A stretch of 41,021 nt of DNA from Prosthecobacter debontii (lineage in GTDB: Bacteria > Verrucomicrobiota > Verrucomicrobiia > Verrucomicrobiales > Akkermansiaceae): the NCBI GenBank assembly GCA_945869465.1, contig CAMBPB010000018.1, positions 1-41,021 on the forward strand. The letters run 5' to 3'. The notes under the pieces are model-generated. The model ran no database searches, was not told the origin of the DNA, and was given only the letters and a program-made list of their open reading frames with translations. Positions 32,504 to 39,859 of this stretch are shown here, piece by piece; position 1 is the stretch's first letter; every line of letters begins with the position of its first letter. A program made the translations under genes and the position numbers.

Positions 32504-33970
32504 TCACCAGGATTCGAAGCGGGCCGTGGCATCCGGATTGATGCGCGGCGGGAGCGCGGCGGTGTCCTTGCGCAAGGAGTCGAGCTTGGCCTGGAGTTCG
32601 GCGGCCTTGGCGGGGTTCTGGGCGGCAAGGTCGCGGGTTTCGCCGGGATCCGACGTTAGGTCATAGAGTTCGATGCCCTTTTTCCAATAGAACTCGATGA
32701 GTTTCCAGCTGCCATCGCGCACGGCGGCGGACGGGATGCCGCCCTGGTTGCCCCAATGCGGATAGTGCCAGAAGAGCGGCGCGCGCTGGTGTATGGCGGA
32801 GGGGTTTTGCAGGAGATTCAGGAAACTGACGCCATCCTTGTGTTGGTTAGGGATGGGGTCAAGACCGCAGGCCGCGAGCAGCGTCGGATAGAAGTCGGTG
32901 GAGATGATGGGCGCGTGACAGGTGCCGCCGGGTTTCACGGTTTTCGGCCAGCGGATGACGAGTGGTTCGCGGATGCCGCCTTCGTAGAGCCAGCCTTTGC
33001 CGGCGCGCAACGGCAGGTTGCTGGTGGGTGAGCCTTCGGAGGTGGAGAGGCCGCCGTTGTCGGAAAAAAAGATGACGATGGTGTCTTGTGTGAGGCCATT
33101 GTCATCGAGCGCCTTGAGCACCTTGCCGACGGCCTGGTCCATGGCCTCGACCATGGCGGCATAGATCGCGTGTTCCTGGATGCTGCGGTTTTCGCGCGGC
33201 GGCTCGGAGGTGAACGCGGCCTTGAGTCCGAGTTTGGCCTGCTTCGCCTGATATTTTTTCACCAGATCGGCGCGGCCCATGAGCGGGGTGTGGACGGAGA
33301 AGAACGGCAGATAGATGAAGAACGGTTGGTCCTTGTGGTCGGTGATGAATTTCGAGACCTCGGTGGCGAGGCGGTCCGGGAGGTGTTCGCCCGCGGGGCC
33401 ATCGGGCAGTTTCGGATTCCCGTAGGGGGAAAAATAACGCTTTCCGCCATAGGGTCCGCCGCGATCGGTGCCGGCGATATTGACATCGAAGCCATGGTCT
33501 TCAGGCCACGAGCCCTTGGGGCCGAGGTGCCACTTGCCGGCGTGCATGGTGACGTAGCCGCGGGCTTTGAAGGCCTCGGCCAGAGTGGTGTGGGAGGCGG
33601 CGAGGCGGGCCAGATACGGAGCGGGAAGCACGGGACGTTTCGCGTGATTTGCATAATCCGTTGCTTTCAAATCGGCTGGCAGCTCCTGATGTCCGTTAGG
33701 CGCGCCGAAGTAGTCGGTGTTGCGAGTGCGGGCGGGGTATTGGCCGGTGAGGATGGACGAGCGGGTGGGCGAGCAAACCGGGCAGGCGGCATAGCCGGCG
33801 GTGAAACGCACGCCTTGGGCGGCAAGCGCGTTGAGGTTCGGGGTTTCGTAAAAGCTGGCGGGATTGTTGAATCCCGTGTCCATGTAGCCGAGGTCGTCCG
33901 CCATGATGAAAACCACATTGGTGGCGGCCGCAGGGAGCGTGAGGACGAGGAGCAGGGCGAGGGGTTTCAT
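32504..33970 (-). CDS. Secreted type I sulfatase
   Basis: Formylglycine-dependent arylsulfatase family, 488 residues from ATG 33968-33970 with signal peptide MKPLALLLVLTLPAAA. Metal-binding D25/D26 are in NVVFIMADDLGY. The maturation motif C-S-P-T-R starts at C66, which an FGE enzyme would convert to formylglycine. Further motifs are TMHAGKWHLG, PFFIYLPFFSVHTPL and TIVIFFSDNGG. It probably removes sulfate esters from extracellular polysaccharides and fits with the neighbouring carbohydrate-active genes. The anaerobic or aerobic sulfatase-maturase gene is not in this window. Confidence 0.95.
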   Translation of the reverse strand: MKPLALLLVLTLPAAATNVVFIMADDLGYMDTGFNNPASFYETPNLNALAAQGVRFTAGYAACPVCSPTRSSILTGQYPARTRNTDYFGAPNGHQELPADLKATDYANHAKRPVLPAPYLARLAASHTTLAEAFKARGYVTMHAGKWHLGPKGSWPEDHGFDVNIAGTDRGGPYGGKRYFSPYGNPKLPDGPAGEHLPDRLATEVSKFITDHKDQPFFIYLPFFSVHTPLMGRADLVKKYQAKQAKLGLKAAFTSEPPRENRSIQEHAIYAAMVEAMDQAVGKVLKALDDNGLTQDTIVIFFSDNGGLSTSEGSPTSNLPLRAGKGWLYEGGIREPLVIRWPKTVKPGGTCHAPIISTDFYPTLLAACGLDPIPNQHKDGVSFLNLLQNPSAIHQRAPLFWHYPHWGNQGGIPSAAVRDGSWKLIEFYWKKGIELYDLTSDPGETRDLAAQNPAKAAELQAKLDSLRKDTAALPPRINPDATARFESW

Positions 33971-34070
33971 AACAAGAGCGGCCAAAAGAAACGATACGGG
34001 AGTGGCGATCTCGGGGCTTTCACAAGATTCGCCGCTTGTTTCCGGCCGGGCTCCCCGCCACCCTCCGGCC

Positions 34071-34328
34071 ATGGAAAGTCATGAGTGGTTTGAAAATACC
34101 GACGAAGGAAAAGTCTATTACCGGGCGAATTTCCTCGGCGGCAGGTGGACGATCATGACCACGACCCAGAAGCGTGATCCGACGTGGACGGACGTCACGC
34201 CGGTCACCGAGCCGATTTGGCGCGAGCTGCGCGACATTGTCTGGAAGAAATACCAACGCAAACGCTGCCCCTGGGAACGGGTCGCGGATCTGGACAAGTT
34301 GCTCGGCGACGAGCCGCCCGCAAGGTGA
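34071..34328 (+). CDS. Small conserved-type hypothetical protein
   Basis: An 85-residue protein from ATG 34071, beginning MESHEWFENTDEGKVYYRAN and rich in Trp and charged residues (RELRDIVWKKYQRKRCPWER). There is no signal peptide or membrane helix, and I do not recognise the family. Codon use matches its neighbours. It is divergent from the sulfatase and convergent with the CapA-fusion gene. Confidence 0.6.
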   Translation: MESHEWFENTDEGKVYYRANFLGGRWTIMTTTQKRDPTWTDVTPVTEPIWRELRDIVWKKYQRKRCPWERVADLDKLLGDEPPAR

Positions 34329-34353
34329 GCGGGTGGATCTAGGTCAGAGTCCG

Positions 34354-36885
34354 TCACCGCACGCCACCATCCGCCGCCAGGCGGAAGGTCCGGATCCCGC
34401 CCGAGTCGGCTCCCTTGAGCGCTTTTGGATAGACCGCATTGCCTAACGAGTGAACAACCGCCGCGCCGCCGTGCCACTCGCCGCGCTGAACGACGTGCGG
34501 ATGTGCACCGGCGATCACGTTCGCGCCGCGCTTCACCAACCACCGCGCCCAGCTTCGTTGCCCGGCGTTGACCGCCGGGTGATGTTCATCGCCGCCGTGC
34601 ACCAGCACGATGACGATTTCCCCGGTGGACTTGGCGTTGCGGATTTCCGTTTCCATCAGTGAAGCGTGGTCCGGCAAACAGGCGACTCCCGGCTGCTTGT
34701 CGTTGGCGGTGAGGGCGTCGATCAGGCAGACTCCGAACACGGCGATGCGGACGCCGTCGCACTCCGTGCGCCACGGACGGCAGGCCTCGGTTGCGTTCCG
34801 CCCCGCACCAAAGACACCGATACCGGCCTGGCGCAACGCAAGCAGTCCCTCCATCAGTCCGGCCTGACCGGCATCTCCGGCGTGATTGTTAGCCAATGAA
34901 ACGGCGTCGATACCTTTTTCCCGCAGCCACGCCAAGCGCTCCGGCGGGAAACGGAAATCAAAGCGCGGCGCGTGATCGGGAGGTTTCATCGACGGCACCC
35001 CTTCGAGGTTTGCCAGAAACAATCCCGCCGTGCCCTTTTCGAATCCACCGATTTCCCGGCGATCCTCTCCTGCCAGCACCACGTCGCCGGCGATCTTCAC
35101 CTCGCATTGCGCCATGGACTTGCGCGGCACCCGCAGTGAAAAGACCGGACGCTCGCGGGCGAGAAACTCCATGTCCACGATCTCCGGGAAACCGCCCAGA
35201 TGATGAACCACCCGGTCGTTTCCTCCGAGAACGCCTAACGGCTCCCGGTCTTCCCACAAGGCGGCGACGTGACGCCCGAAGTCGATGGCGATGCCACGTT
35301 CGATTTCCTCCGGGCTGATGGATGGAGCGTCGGCGAGCGTGATGTTTTCCGCCGTGGTGGCGAGTTGCGCGCGCAAACGCCCGGGGTCGCCCCAGGCGAG
35401 CGGGATGCCGTTTCGCCGCCATGCGTGGATGAGGAAGTTAGAACAATCCGAGCCCCATCCGGTTTCCACTCCTGATAGATCCTCCGCCGCGATGCCGGCG
35501 ATGCCGAAGACGTAGGGCATGCGGAAACACTCGGAGAGCGCGCCGCGGAAGCCGTTTCCTTCCGCAAGGCGCAGCTCGATTGGTGGAATCGGGATCCACC
35601 CCCGCGGGGTCTCGAACTCCGCCGCCACCCGCACGCGGCCGGCGGTGCCGGGATTCCATTTCGCCGCCGCCAGCGCGAAATCATCGGTGGTTCCCAGACT
35701 GCGGCGTTTTTCGTAAATCCACCGTCCGGGCGAGGTGGAAAAGCTTTTGCCGAGGCCCGTGCGGGGCAGCAGGTCGTAGGCCGCTCTAGCAGGTTCCAGC
35801 GCGAACCACCGGACACGCCCGCTGGCTTCGACAGGCGGCTCCAACCGCAGCACCGGAGTTTCATGCATTGGAAAGCGCCAGACCCCGTCGCAATCCACCT
35901 CGCCTTGGTCCGGGTGAATGAATGCGGCGGTGTTGGCGCTTGGCCAGTCATCAAGGATGGATTGCCAAGCGCGCTTCCGATCGACGACCCGCATCCGGTC
36001 GCGCATCGCCAGCCAGCTCTGACGGACGGAGTGGGAAACCCGGTCCGCATCCCAGCGCGGAATGTTTGTTAGCAGTTCGGCGGCCTTTTTTGAATCATCG
36101 GGCCGGTCATCCACCGAGGCATCCATTTCGAGAAATGCGCCGCGGGTGCGCGACACGGCATCGCAGGCGAGGGCCACCAAGGCATCCGCCTCCGCATCAT
36201 CCGTTAGCCATGGCCGCGAGACCGCGAAGGCGACGCCCGCCAGGCCCGGCCAAGCCATCGCCCGTTGCCAAATCGTCTCGAAGGACTCTTCTCGAACGGC
36301 TGGTTTCATGCCGGCGAAAAAATCCAGATCGAGCGCAAGAATGACGGGCCGGGCACCGGGCTGCCATTTCGAGAGTCCTGCCAGATCCACCGTCGCCCAG
36401 CGATCCACGAAGGATCCCGCGGAGCGGGGCTCCACTTCTATCCGGCCGTCGAGCAAACCCACCGCCTCCAAATTCAGCGCGGTACGTTGGATTTCCTCCA
36501 GCCTGGGTGCGGCGAGCCAGCACACTTGATCGAGTGGACGCGGCATCAGCGGTTCGATCCAGTTGAAAGCCTGGATGCGCCCGGACGCGCGCCATTCCTC
36601 CACCTTCGCCGCGCGTGCGTCCATTGATGGCACCCGTCGGATTTGCTCGCGGAGCTCCTCGGAGCGCTCGGCCATCGAGGCGTCCGAATGCGCGTCGACC
36701 AGCACAAGCTGATAGGATTCGTCGGGATCGAAGGTGCGCGTGATCCAGCCGAACGTTTCGGCGTGGTTGTCCGCAAGAAACACCGGCAGCGTCTGCTCCG
36801 CACGGGCGCATTCGGTGACAAGCAGCGCGAGGCATGCCGATCTAACGAGCCTGCTGGATCTTCGGTTTTTTATCGAGCCGGACAT
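34354..36885 (-). CDS. UPF0489-like / NlpC-P60-like / CapA-type three-domain fusion protein
   Basis: An 843-residue protein from ATG 36883-36885, with a likely signal sequence (RSACLALLVTECARA). The N-terminal part resembles UPF0489: LADNHAETFGW, LVLVDAHSDASM near residue 62, and VILALDLDFFAGM. The middle (about 440-580) looks like an NlpC/P60 peptidase with TGWGSDCSNFLIHAW (C481) and DFGRHVAALWED (H539). The C-terminus (about 595-835) is a CapA/PGA_cap metallophosphatase: IAGDVVLAGEDRR, LANLEGV, VSLANNHAGDAGQAGL, GIGVFGAGRNATEA, VHGGDEHHP, AGAHPHVVQRGEW and HSLGNAVYPK. It is the last gene of a three-gene operon and overlaps the previous gene by 44 bp. CapA proteins act in poly-gamma-glutamate capsule synthesis, and NlpC/P60 enzymes cut gamma-glutamyl bonds. 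The combined role is inferred. Confidence 0.8.
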   Translation of the reverse strand: MSGSIKNRRSSRLVRSACLALLVTECARAEQTLPVFLADNHAETFGWITRTFDPDESYQLVLVDAHSDASMAERSEELREQIRRVPSMDARAAKVEEWRASGRIQAFNWIEPLMPRPLDQVCWLAAPRLEEIQRTALNLEAVGLLDGRIEVEPRSAGSFVDRWATVDLAGLSKWQPGARPVILALDLDFFAGMKPAVREESFETIWQRAMAWPGLAGVAFAVSRPWLTDDAEADALVALACDAVSRTRGAFLEMDASVDDRPDDSKKAAELLTNIPRWDADRVSHSVRQSWLAMRDRMRVVDRKRAWQSILDDWPSANTAAFIHPDQGEVDCDGVWRFPMHETPVLRLEPPVEASGRVRWFALEPARAAYDLLPRTGLGKSFSTSPGRWIYEKRRSLGTTDDFALAAAKWNPGTAGRVRVAAEFETPRGWIPIPPIELRLAEGNGFRGALSECFRMPYVFGIAGIAAEDLSGVETGWGSDCSNFLIHAWRRNGIPLAWGDPGRLRAQLATTAENITLADAPSISPEEIERGIAIDFGRHVAALWEDREPLGVLGGNDRVVHHLGGFPEIVDMEFLARERPVFSLRVPRKSMAQCEVKIAGDVVLAGEDRREIGGFEKGTAGLFLANLEGVPSMKPPDHAPRFDFRFPPERLAWLREKGIDAVSLANNHAGDAGQAGLMEGLLALRQAGIGVFGAGRNATEACRPWRTECDGVRIAVFGVCLIDALTANDKQPGVACLPDHASLMETEIRNAKSTGEIVIVLVHGGDEHHPAVNAGQRSWARWLVKRGANVIAGAHPHVVQRGEWHGGAAVVHSLGNAVYPKALKGADSGGIRTFRLAADGGVR

Positions 36886-38167
36886 GGAGGCGGACACCGC
36901 TGATGCAGAGGTCTTCAAATCGTTTTCCCGGCCAGACTTCCTGGAACGTCAGGCGAAGTTTCTTCACTGGCTTGGTGTAGTTGGAAACCGGAAACTCGAA
37001 TTCCTCCTTTGAATTCGGAACTTCGACCGTGAAACGATGGTCGCCGTTCAGTTCCACCAGCACCTTCCTCGGGCGGGCGTTGGCCTCGAACAACGCATCG
37101 GATTTGCCGCATCCTGGATGCATGCTGATCGCCGTGATAGGTTTCGGCACGATCGGCTGCAGTTCCAACCACTCACCGATGCCTGGGCCCTTGGCGCCCT
37201 CGCACCACCAGTCATCGGTCCAAAAACGCCGGATGTTTTCCGCGTCATACTTAAAGTCGCCGTCAGGCGGCAGCGTGGAACTGGCCTTCACGTGGTAATT
37301 GGAATGCGCCATCGTCCATTTATCATTCCGCTCGATGTATTCCGAGTAGGTTCCCTGCTCCGGATTTTGATCCGCCAGATAAAAATTTTCCGCCGATTTT
37401 GCTTCAACATCCAGGTCATCGGCAAGAGTGGGTTCCAGATTCTCAAAATTCCAGACCCAGTTCGCGCCGTCTTTCTTAAAGCGGTTCACCGGTTTGAGAA
37501 CCTTCAGCCAGTCCGGGCTGATGCCATCGGGTTTAAGCACGATTTTTCCCGAGCCGATGGTGCCCGCCCAGCAGGCGGCGGAGGAAAGGCGGTAGCGGAA
37601 CATGGCGGCCGAGCGGGAGCCATTGTCACTCACGCTCCATTCCGTCAATGAATACGCGCTCTGAAACCGGATCATCACCGGGATTTCCTCATTGGCCGCG
37701 AAGGTGATCTCCGAGATCAACCAACCGGCGACGCCCTTGAATTGCGGGCTTCTGGTATTCCTGACTTCTCCCTGCCAGGTCGCCTTGATCGTCTTTCCCG
37801 CCGCCGTGATCTGATAGTTCCTGCAATAGGCGAGTTTTTTCCCATCCGGAAGTTTCTTTTCGTCGCCCACGGTTTCCATGAGATCCCGGTTAAACGACTC
37901 CTCCACCGGAAACCCGAAGCGCACCTTGACCTTCTTGTCCGTCTCATTGCGCATCAGGTAGCGGACTTCCACATCGGCCTCCTTCGGGCCGAGGCTGACG
38001 GTGAGTTTTTCGTCGAGGATGCGGATGTTTTCGGTGGCTTTGGGTTCGAAACCCGCGACATCGCCCGCATGTTCCACGCCGCCGCGGAAATAGCCGCCGC
38101 CGTTGGCATGGAGGAGGGGGGCGGAAACGATTAGAAGACCCGACACGGCGAGTTCGCGCGTTTTCAT
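36842..38167 (-). CDS. Secreted protein with C-terminal NADase-type glycan-binding-like domain
   Basis: A 441-residue protein from ATG 38165-38167 with signal peptide (MKTRELAVSGLLIVSAPLLH). The N-terminal half (ILDEKLTVSLGPKEADVEVR, then YLMRNETDKKVKVRFGFPVE) resembles DUF4424-like beta-rich domains that describe envelope proteins. The C-terminal part (about 300-430) matches discoidin-like NADase-type glycan-binding domains: FWTDDWWCEGAKGPGIGEWL, GCGKSDALFEANARPRKVLV, and PVKKLRLTFQEVWPGKRFED then LCISGVRL. It follows the DUF1287 gene after 79 bp and overlaps the start of the CapA-fusion gene, indicating one transcript and possible translational coupling. Confidence 0.65.
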   Translation of the reverse strand: MKTRELAVSGLLIVSAPLLHANGGGYFRGGVEHAGDVAGFEPKATENIRILDEKLTVSLGPKEADVEVRYLMRNETDKKVKVRFGFPVEESFNRDLMETVGDEKKLPDGKKLAYCRNYQITAAGKTIKATWQGEVRNTRSPQFKGVAGWLISEITFAANEEIPVMIRFQSAYSLTEWSVSDNGSRSAAMFRYRLSSAACWAGTIGSGKIVLKPDGISPDWLKVLKPVNRFKKDGANWVWNFENLEPTLADDLDVEAKSAENFYLADQNPEQGTYSEYIERNDKWTMAHSNYHVKASSTLPPDGDFKYDAENIRRFWTDDWWCEGAKGPGIGEWLELQPIVPKPITAISMHPGCGKSDALFEANARPRKVLVELNGDHRFTVEVPNSKEEFEFPVSNYTKPVKKLRLTFQEVWPGKRFEDLCISGVRLHVRLDKKPKIQQAR

Positions 38168-38246
38168 GGGAAAAGCTTCCGGCATCCGCAAAGCCCGGAC
38201 AAGGGGATTTATCTGTCGGCGAGACCCCGGCGCTGATTCGCCGTTG

Positions 38247-39044
38247 TTATGGAGCGGGCGATGGAGGGATCGCCGTTGCCTGAACCGTAGCGGCCTCCGC
38301 CGCTGCGGGATAACGGAAATGAGCTTCGATTTTGTAGTCGAAAAGAACGGCTTGCCACTTCATTCCCGCGCCCATGTTGTGGACCACCCACGCTTCCTGC
38401 GCCCGGGTGCCGGGGCCGGGAACGACGATGCCGACGTGCTGGTCCGCATTGGCCAGCGACCAGATCACGATGTCTCCCGGGCGGTAATCCACCGGATCGC
38501 GGGTCGGGGTGAGGGTTTCGCCCTTGCGTTCGAAAAAGCGTTGCAGGTTGGCGATCCGGCGGTGGTCGATATTGGTATCCGGTGTGGATGCGCCCCACAA
38601 TTGCGGGTAGTGGCGGAAATGGCCGGCCATGTCCTCATGCACTTCCTTTTGAAGATCGATGCCGAGTTTGCGGAAGCAGCGGATGATCACATCGGCCGCC
38701 GCGCCTTTGCCGGGTGCCACATCGCCATTGGGGTAGGCGATTTTGTAGTAGGAGGGATCGAAAACGATGTGCTCGCCGGAATGGGCGAGAGCGGCGGCGG
38801 CGAGTTTGGCCGCGGGGCTGCCGGATGCTTCAAGCGAGGAAATGAGGGAGGCCGCCTGTTCGCTGGAAACGTTTTCCTGCGCCGCCTTGAGGAAGGGAAT
38901 CAAGGGCCGGCCGAACCAACAGCCAATTCCCACGGAAATTGCAACGATGACCCATCCTCCGAAGAAGTTCGGGCGTTTCGGCTTCTGCGGGCGAGGGCCG
39001 ATGTATTCGATTGTGCTGTAAAAACCGGGTCGGATGCGGGCCAT
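38247..39044 (-). CDS. Membrane-anchored DUF1287 protein lacking the usual cysteine
   Basis: A 265-residue protein with one membrane helix near residues 29-48 (GGWVIVAISVGIGCWFG) and a periplasmic DUF1287 domain: YYKIAYPNGDVAPGKG, IDLQKEVHEDMAGHFRHYPQ, WGASTPDTNIDHRRIANLQR, DYRPGDIVIW, QHVGIVVPG and VVHNMGAG. DUF1287 proteins are related to NlpC/P60-type amidases and normally have G-V-C-T-D before the V-I-R helix. Here the matching residues are G114-A-A-A-D118, so the expected nucleophile is alanine (A116). It is either inactive or uses another residue (a cysteine occurs six residues later in IIRCFRKLG). It is the first gene of the operon that ends with the CapA fusion. Confidence 0.8.
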   Translation of the reverse strand: MARIRPGFYSTIEYIGPRPQKPKRPNFFGGWVIVAISVGIGCWFGRPLIPFLKAAQENVSSEQAASLISSLEASGSPAAKLAAAALAHSGEHIVFDPSYYKIAYPNGDVAPGKGAAADVIIRCFRKLGIDLQKEVHEDMAGHFRHYPQLWGASTPDTNIDHRRIANLQRFFERKGETLTPTRDPVDYRPGDIVIWSLANADQHVGIVVPGPGTRAQEAWVVHNMGAGMKWQAVLFDYKIEAHFRYPAAAEAATVQATAIPPSPAP

Positions 39045-39190
39045 GAACGGTGTTTCTGCGGAGATGTTTAGGGAACGCTTTGGCGCAAGGCGATGATTTT
39101 CACGATTTTTTTTCGCCGCGGACGCCGCGCTTGGAGATCAAAGGATTTTCCTGTCTCGACAGCACAAGCCCACCGCCCAAACTGCCCGCG

Positions 39191-39838
39191 ATGACGATTT
39201 TCACCGCTCCGAAATCTCTGCATTGGGGCGGACTGGACGTGCCGATGCTCGGTCTGGAAAAGGACTGGCATGGCACCCCCGTGAATCCGCCCGCCGCCTA
39301 TTCTCTAACTGCGGATGACCGGCACCTGTGGTTCGTCGCGCACCACCGCAAGCCGGCGAAACTCCATCCGCTGGCCCGCCCCGGCGCATTCCAGGCCGAG
39401 CTCTGGCGTCATGATGTCGCGGAATTATTTATCGCCGATCCGCTGAGCGGCCGCTATTTCGAATTCAACCTCGCGTCTAACGGCGCGTGGTGGTCCTGCG
39501 AATTCACCGCGCCCCGCGTGCGGGAGGAGGAAATTGACATCGCCATGCCGGAAGTGGCGACCTTCTCCGACATCGGGCCGCAAGGCGAGTGGCTCGCGGC
39601 GATGGCCATTCCGCTCGGTCTGCTCAAGGCCCGGCTGGATTTCGGGCCCAGATCGCGGGTCAACGTGACGATGATTCTCGAATCCCCGGAGCAGAGATTC
39701 CTCAGCGCCGCGGATCTTGGGGGCGAAGCGCCCGATTTTCATCAGCCGCAGCGTTTTCCGGAGGTCGTTTTCGCACCCCTTGCCCAATGCTCGGCAATTC
39801 GTCCGGCAGTGCCCAAGCAGGGCTTTGCCACTGGGTGA
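39191..39838 (+). CDS. CBM9-like carbohydrate-binding protein
   Basis: A 215-residue protein from ATG 39191. The central region, LWRHDVAELFIADPLSGRYF then EFNLASNGAWWSCEF, followed by GEWLAAMAIPLGLLKARLDF and VNVTMILESPEQRFLS, resembles family 9-like (CBM9/DOMON-type) beta-sandwich domains. No signal peptide is evident, so it may be cytoplasmic or the true start may differ; the frame is open upstream to 39050. It precedes the pseudokinase gene by 21 bp on the same strand. Confidence 0.65.
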   Translation: MTIFTAPKSLHWGGLDVPMLGLEKDWHGTPVNPPAAYSLTADDRHLWFVAHHRKPAKLHPLARPGAFQAELWRHDVAELFIADPLSGRYFEFNLASNGAWWSCEFTAPRVREEEIDIAMPEVATFSDIGPQGEWLAAMAIPLGLLKARLDFGPRSRVNVTMILESPEQRFLSAADLGGEAPDFHQPQRFPEVVFAPLAQCSAIRPAVPKQGFATG

Positions 39839-39859
39839 TTTTGTGATAAAAGGCAGCCA

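Noticed and set aside
33086..34084. 332-codon plus-strand frame opposite the sulfatase
   Set aside because: The minus strand carries a full sulfatase with active-site motif; the plus frame is its shadow.
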